Origin: Amyelois transitella
Taxonomy: Eukaryota > Arthropoda > Insecta > Lepidoptera > Pyralidae
Reading direction: 5' to 3'
Length of the DNA stretch: 64,000 nt
Assembly (NCBI RefSeq): GCF_032362555.1
Contig: NC_083515.1
Coordinates: 5,367,001 to 5,431,000, forward strand
Made by a program: the position numbers and the translations under genes. The notes under the pieces were generated by a model. That model was not told where the DNA came from, searched no databases, and worked only from the letters and a program-made list of their open reading frames with translations. Positions 61,283-64,000 of the stretch are shown piece by piece (positions within the stretch are counted from its first letter, which is position 1; the number at the start of each line of letters is the position of its first letter).

Positions 61283-63629
61283 TTAAATAATGTCATTTAT
61301 ATCTGTATCACAAATTGTGCCTCTTACTGCTTCTGTTGCACTCGCATACATGATGCGATAATTGTAGTCATCCGGGTTAAGGGGAGCATTCTGGAACATT
61401 GGTAATCTATTCGAGATAACCCATACGTTTTGTTCTTGATCAATTTTTACATCATTTGGAAATACCAAAGTTTCGCTATTTAATGCAACTATTCTATTAT
61501 TTTCTCTTGTAAATGCTTTATTTGTGTCCCAGCAACCTACGCTGTCTTGAAGAACAAGCCCATAAAACATTACACCTCTATTATCAATGGCGGAAGCAGA
61601 AGCTTGGCTCGATGGGCCTCTCGTCGTTCCAGCTAATGAAAATTCCGAAGAACTATTACTAACGCGTAAAGGGTCACGTAATACAGATGTAGACACGTAA
61701 AACTCTCTGAGACTTGACATGGGATGAAAAAATAAAATTCTTTCACTGAACTGATCGATGGGAGATAAAGCCAGTCCAAAAATCCCATCTGTCCACTGAA
61801 AATTGAGTCCTTGTAGGGTAAAATTTGATGCCAACGGATCGGGGAAAAAGAAGGGATGCGAAAACCGCCAAAAATGTTCGTCGTGTTGCCTAAATACTAG
61901 AAGTCCAAACCGCCAAGTGTCTGCCATATATGCATGAAGATCAGAACAATCACTAGTTCTTGAATCAATTACTATATTCGTGTATAATGAATCTTGAAGT
62001 ACAAATTTCTTGGGTATAACATAACGAGCGAGAAGCTGATCCGTTGCAAGATCGAAGACCAGGATACTCGGTGGACATACTTGCTTAGAATTTTTCACTG
62101 AATCCGTTTGGCCCGAATCTAATACCCATAATTTACCGCAGGGATCAACACTTATTCTGAACACTGATATCAATCCTGCGCAATTAGGTCCATTTCCTGA
62201 AAAAAGTAATAAAATAATATATAATTAATAAATCAATAAATATATTTTTATTAAAATTTTAACTTCGAATTGTGAATTTTTGATTGTTATTGTAACATTA
62301 CGCCTGCGTTTTTAATAGCGCTCATAGTAACTTTGTAAACAATCTTCAAAATTTGTATAACTAATAAAGAGAAATTAAATCATTGTAGGTACAGTTCATG
62401 TAGCTACATTATTCATCAAAAGGAATTTGTTACATGTAAGTAGTTCTATTACTAACGGAGCCTTTAAAATCAAAATAGAGAACATCATTCAGAGAAAATG
62501 GAATTTGTTTTTCGTGATTTTCAAACTTCTTATTATTCAGTCATTCTACTCATACTCGTCTAATTTATGTATGCGCTGTACAATGCATTTTTTTATACAA
62601 GGTGAATCGAATATAGTGTATACCATGTGTAAACTCACTGTTGCACAGAGAGATTATATCATAACTACATGGAAGTAAACAACAGTTTAGATTGGGATAA
62701 TTTAAAAACATTAATTGCATAAAGACTACCTACCTACCTGCGAAGGAATTATATTGTTACTTGGGTAGACGTCTACACAAGTAATAATTATACAGCTCGC
62801 CAGATCACCAAGATTAATTTTTTTTTAAGTCTATTGCAGAAAAACTCTGATTGAAAGAAGTGAAATTTAAATAAATTTGAGTCTGGGATTTAAGTTCTAT
62901 TTTTTGCGTCGCTGCTTTCAAATTTAATCTGCCTAGTAAGCCACCTTGACGAGTTTTCCGGTGTAACAAAGATTAAGGTATTATGGTTAAATGTTCTTTA
63001 CTTACTGGGATAGGTGTTCATAGCCCAGTTGGGATAAGGTTTCAAAGGTGGAGAGGTGACGCCACCAGACCGGGATACGGTGGCGAGCGTCGCGGGAACA
63101 CCTTTTTTCCACCGGGGAATGGTGACGAACACGCGGGATCCCCACACCTCTAGTCCTAGTGGCAGATTGTTTTCTGGTATAAATGATCTGAAAAGGTAAA
63201 TATTAAAATTTTTACCTCTACTTTGTCGCTCCTTTACTCTTGTATTGTATTGGTAGTTAAAGTACCTAGTTAGATAACGTTAGCATTACATATATTTCAA
63301 TAGAAGTACTTAGAGGCGTAACATAATAGTACAGATATAATATAACCAAAAGTTCTGATGTTTTTAAGTGAAAAGTGAATTAAATTAACAAAAGGAGACT
63401 CTTTTTTGTTTTGCTAAACTTTTCTTTGTTTGAATATTAATGTATTGTGATACCTACCTTTCTAGAATCGCTCTCCTGCGTTGCATCTGAGTAGAGTATT
63501 CAAACCCAATCTGTTTCCACTTGTACAGCGTATTGAACGGAGGTGTTTCCATGTCGGCAGGCACCGACTGCGAGCGCGCCAGGCCCATCATGGTGAGAAA
63601 TATCGCGAGCCCGGCTACTGGAGGCGACT
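61283..63629 (-). CDS. Yellow/MRJP family secreted protein, copy 2, partial at its 5' end
   Basis: Tandem paralogue of the 56768-58976 gene. Minus-strand exons are 63458-63629, 63006-63187 and 61283-62196 (172, 182 and 914 nt), with the same intron phases (2, then 1) as copy 1. The first exon seen encodes the hydrophobic end of a signal peptide (VAGLAIFLTMMGLARSQS) and LYKWKQIGFEYSTQMQRR. It opens in mid-codon, so the start exon lies upstream. A weak candidate with ATG near 63797 and a poor donor near 63764 exists, but I do not rely on it. Family marks: RVFVTIPRWKKGVPATLATV, LWVLDSGQTD, CPPSILVFDL, YMADTWRFGLLVF, GVMFYGLVLQDSVGCWDT and VWVISNRLPMF. Start unresolved; otherwise complete, about 422 residues seen. 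Confidence 0.82.
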
Positions 63630-64000
63630 CTGAAAAACAAGAGATTTCAATTTATTTTATAAGATTTCACCTTGTATCTGGGACGTAAACGCACAGGTGT
63701 GTTTACCGCCCTACATTATATTATGCAACTACATGTTGTTCTAAAACCGAAGGCACGGCAGACCTGATAAAGTGAAAAGAGGATGAAATGGAGACATGTC
63801 ATACTTAATATTTAATCCTTTATTTTTCTGATTACGGTTTTGGTGCTGACTCGGTTTGCTAAAAATTATATAATATAAATAAATTATCTATAAAACGCTT
63901 AGTCCGCAACTAGAATACTCATGACAATATTAAGATTTCGGTACAATGGCTGTGAATCTTTGCAATGAAACATTGTTGACTAATTAGAAGCAATTTAATC
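63630..64000. other. Upstream of yellow copy 2, nothing firm
   Basis: Expected to hold the first intron of yellow copy 2 and possibly its start exon. No convincing exon or promoter element was identified. Confidence 0.5.

Noticed and set aside
1-64000. A CRISPR array, operon-like gene cluster or toxin system
   Set aside because: No regularly spaced repeats and no operon spacing; all genes are spliced and the sequence is plainly eukaryotic.

Overview
The window looks like a piece of a lepidopteran genome. It is AT-rich, with small spliced genes, long introns, a CpG-rich bHLH exon and a dense load of moth-type repeats: RTE LINEs with TATG tails, a SINE family carrying the same tail, tRNA-derived SINEs, Helitron ends of the moth type and a TTAA-flanked piggyBac-like element. 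No complete tRNA, rRNA or CRISPR was seen. All exon models here are read by eye from splice sites, frame and family similarity, without alignments.

Layout. 1-1415: TTAA-flanked piggyBac-like material. 1600-12600: repeats and the long 5' region of a plus-strand bHLH gene, with a near-full-length RTE LINE (3738-7002). 12671-16980: dimmed (dimm/MIST1-type bHLH), four coding exons. 16981-21831: repeat-rich spacer. 21832-25705: casein kinase 1 delta/epsilon (discs overgrown/doubletime), eight coding exons, plus strand. 28376-29925 and 30740-33733: two minus-strand tandem short-chain dehydrogenases of the L-xylulose reductase type, each 244 aa with identical exon lengths. 35617-36725: a 5'-truncated second RTE copy with a 13-bp target-site duplication. 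37594-39833: a minus-strand four-TM protein (181 aa). 43190-44090: a LINE fragment with a restriction-like endonuclease end. 47930-49513: Helitron remains. 53104-56704: an unrecognised plus-strand protein with an N-terminal membrane block and a long hydrophilic tail. 56768-58976 and 61283-63629: two minus-strand tandem yellow/MRJP-family genes, the second lacking its start exon in this window.

The genes are unrelated housekeeping and developmental loci and form no single pathway. dimm is a secretory-cell regulator, dco a clock and growth kinase, the SDR pair carbonyl/sugar reductases, and the yellow pair secreted proteins. Two gene pairs meet tail to tail: dco with the first SDR, and the membrane-tail gene with the first yellow gene. 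No new multi-gene system was found. The strongest unexpected signals are the 3' end shared by the window's LINE and SINEs, the LINE's in-frame microhomology deletion, GC-AG introns in two genes, and a large foldback element with G/C-rich arms.
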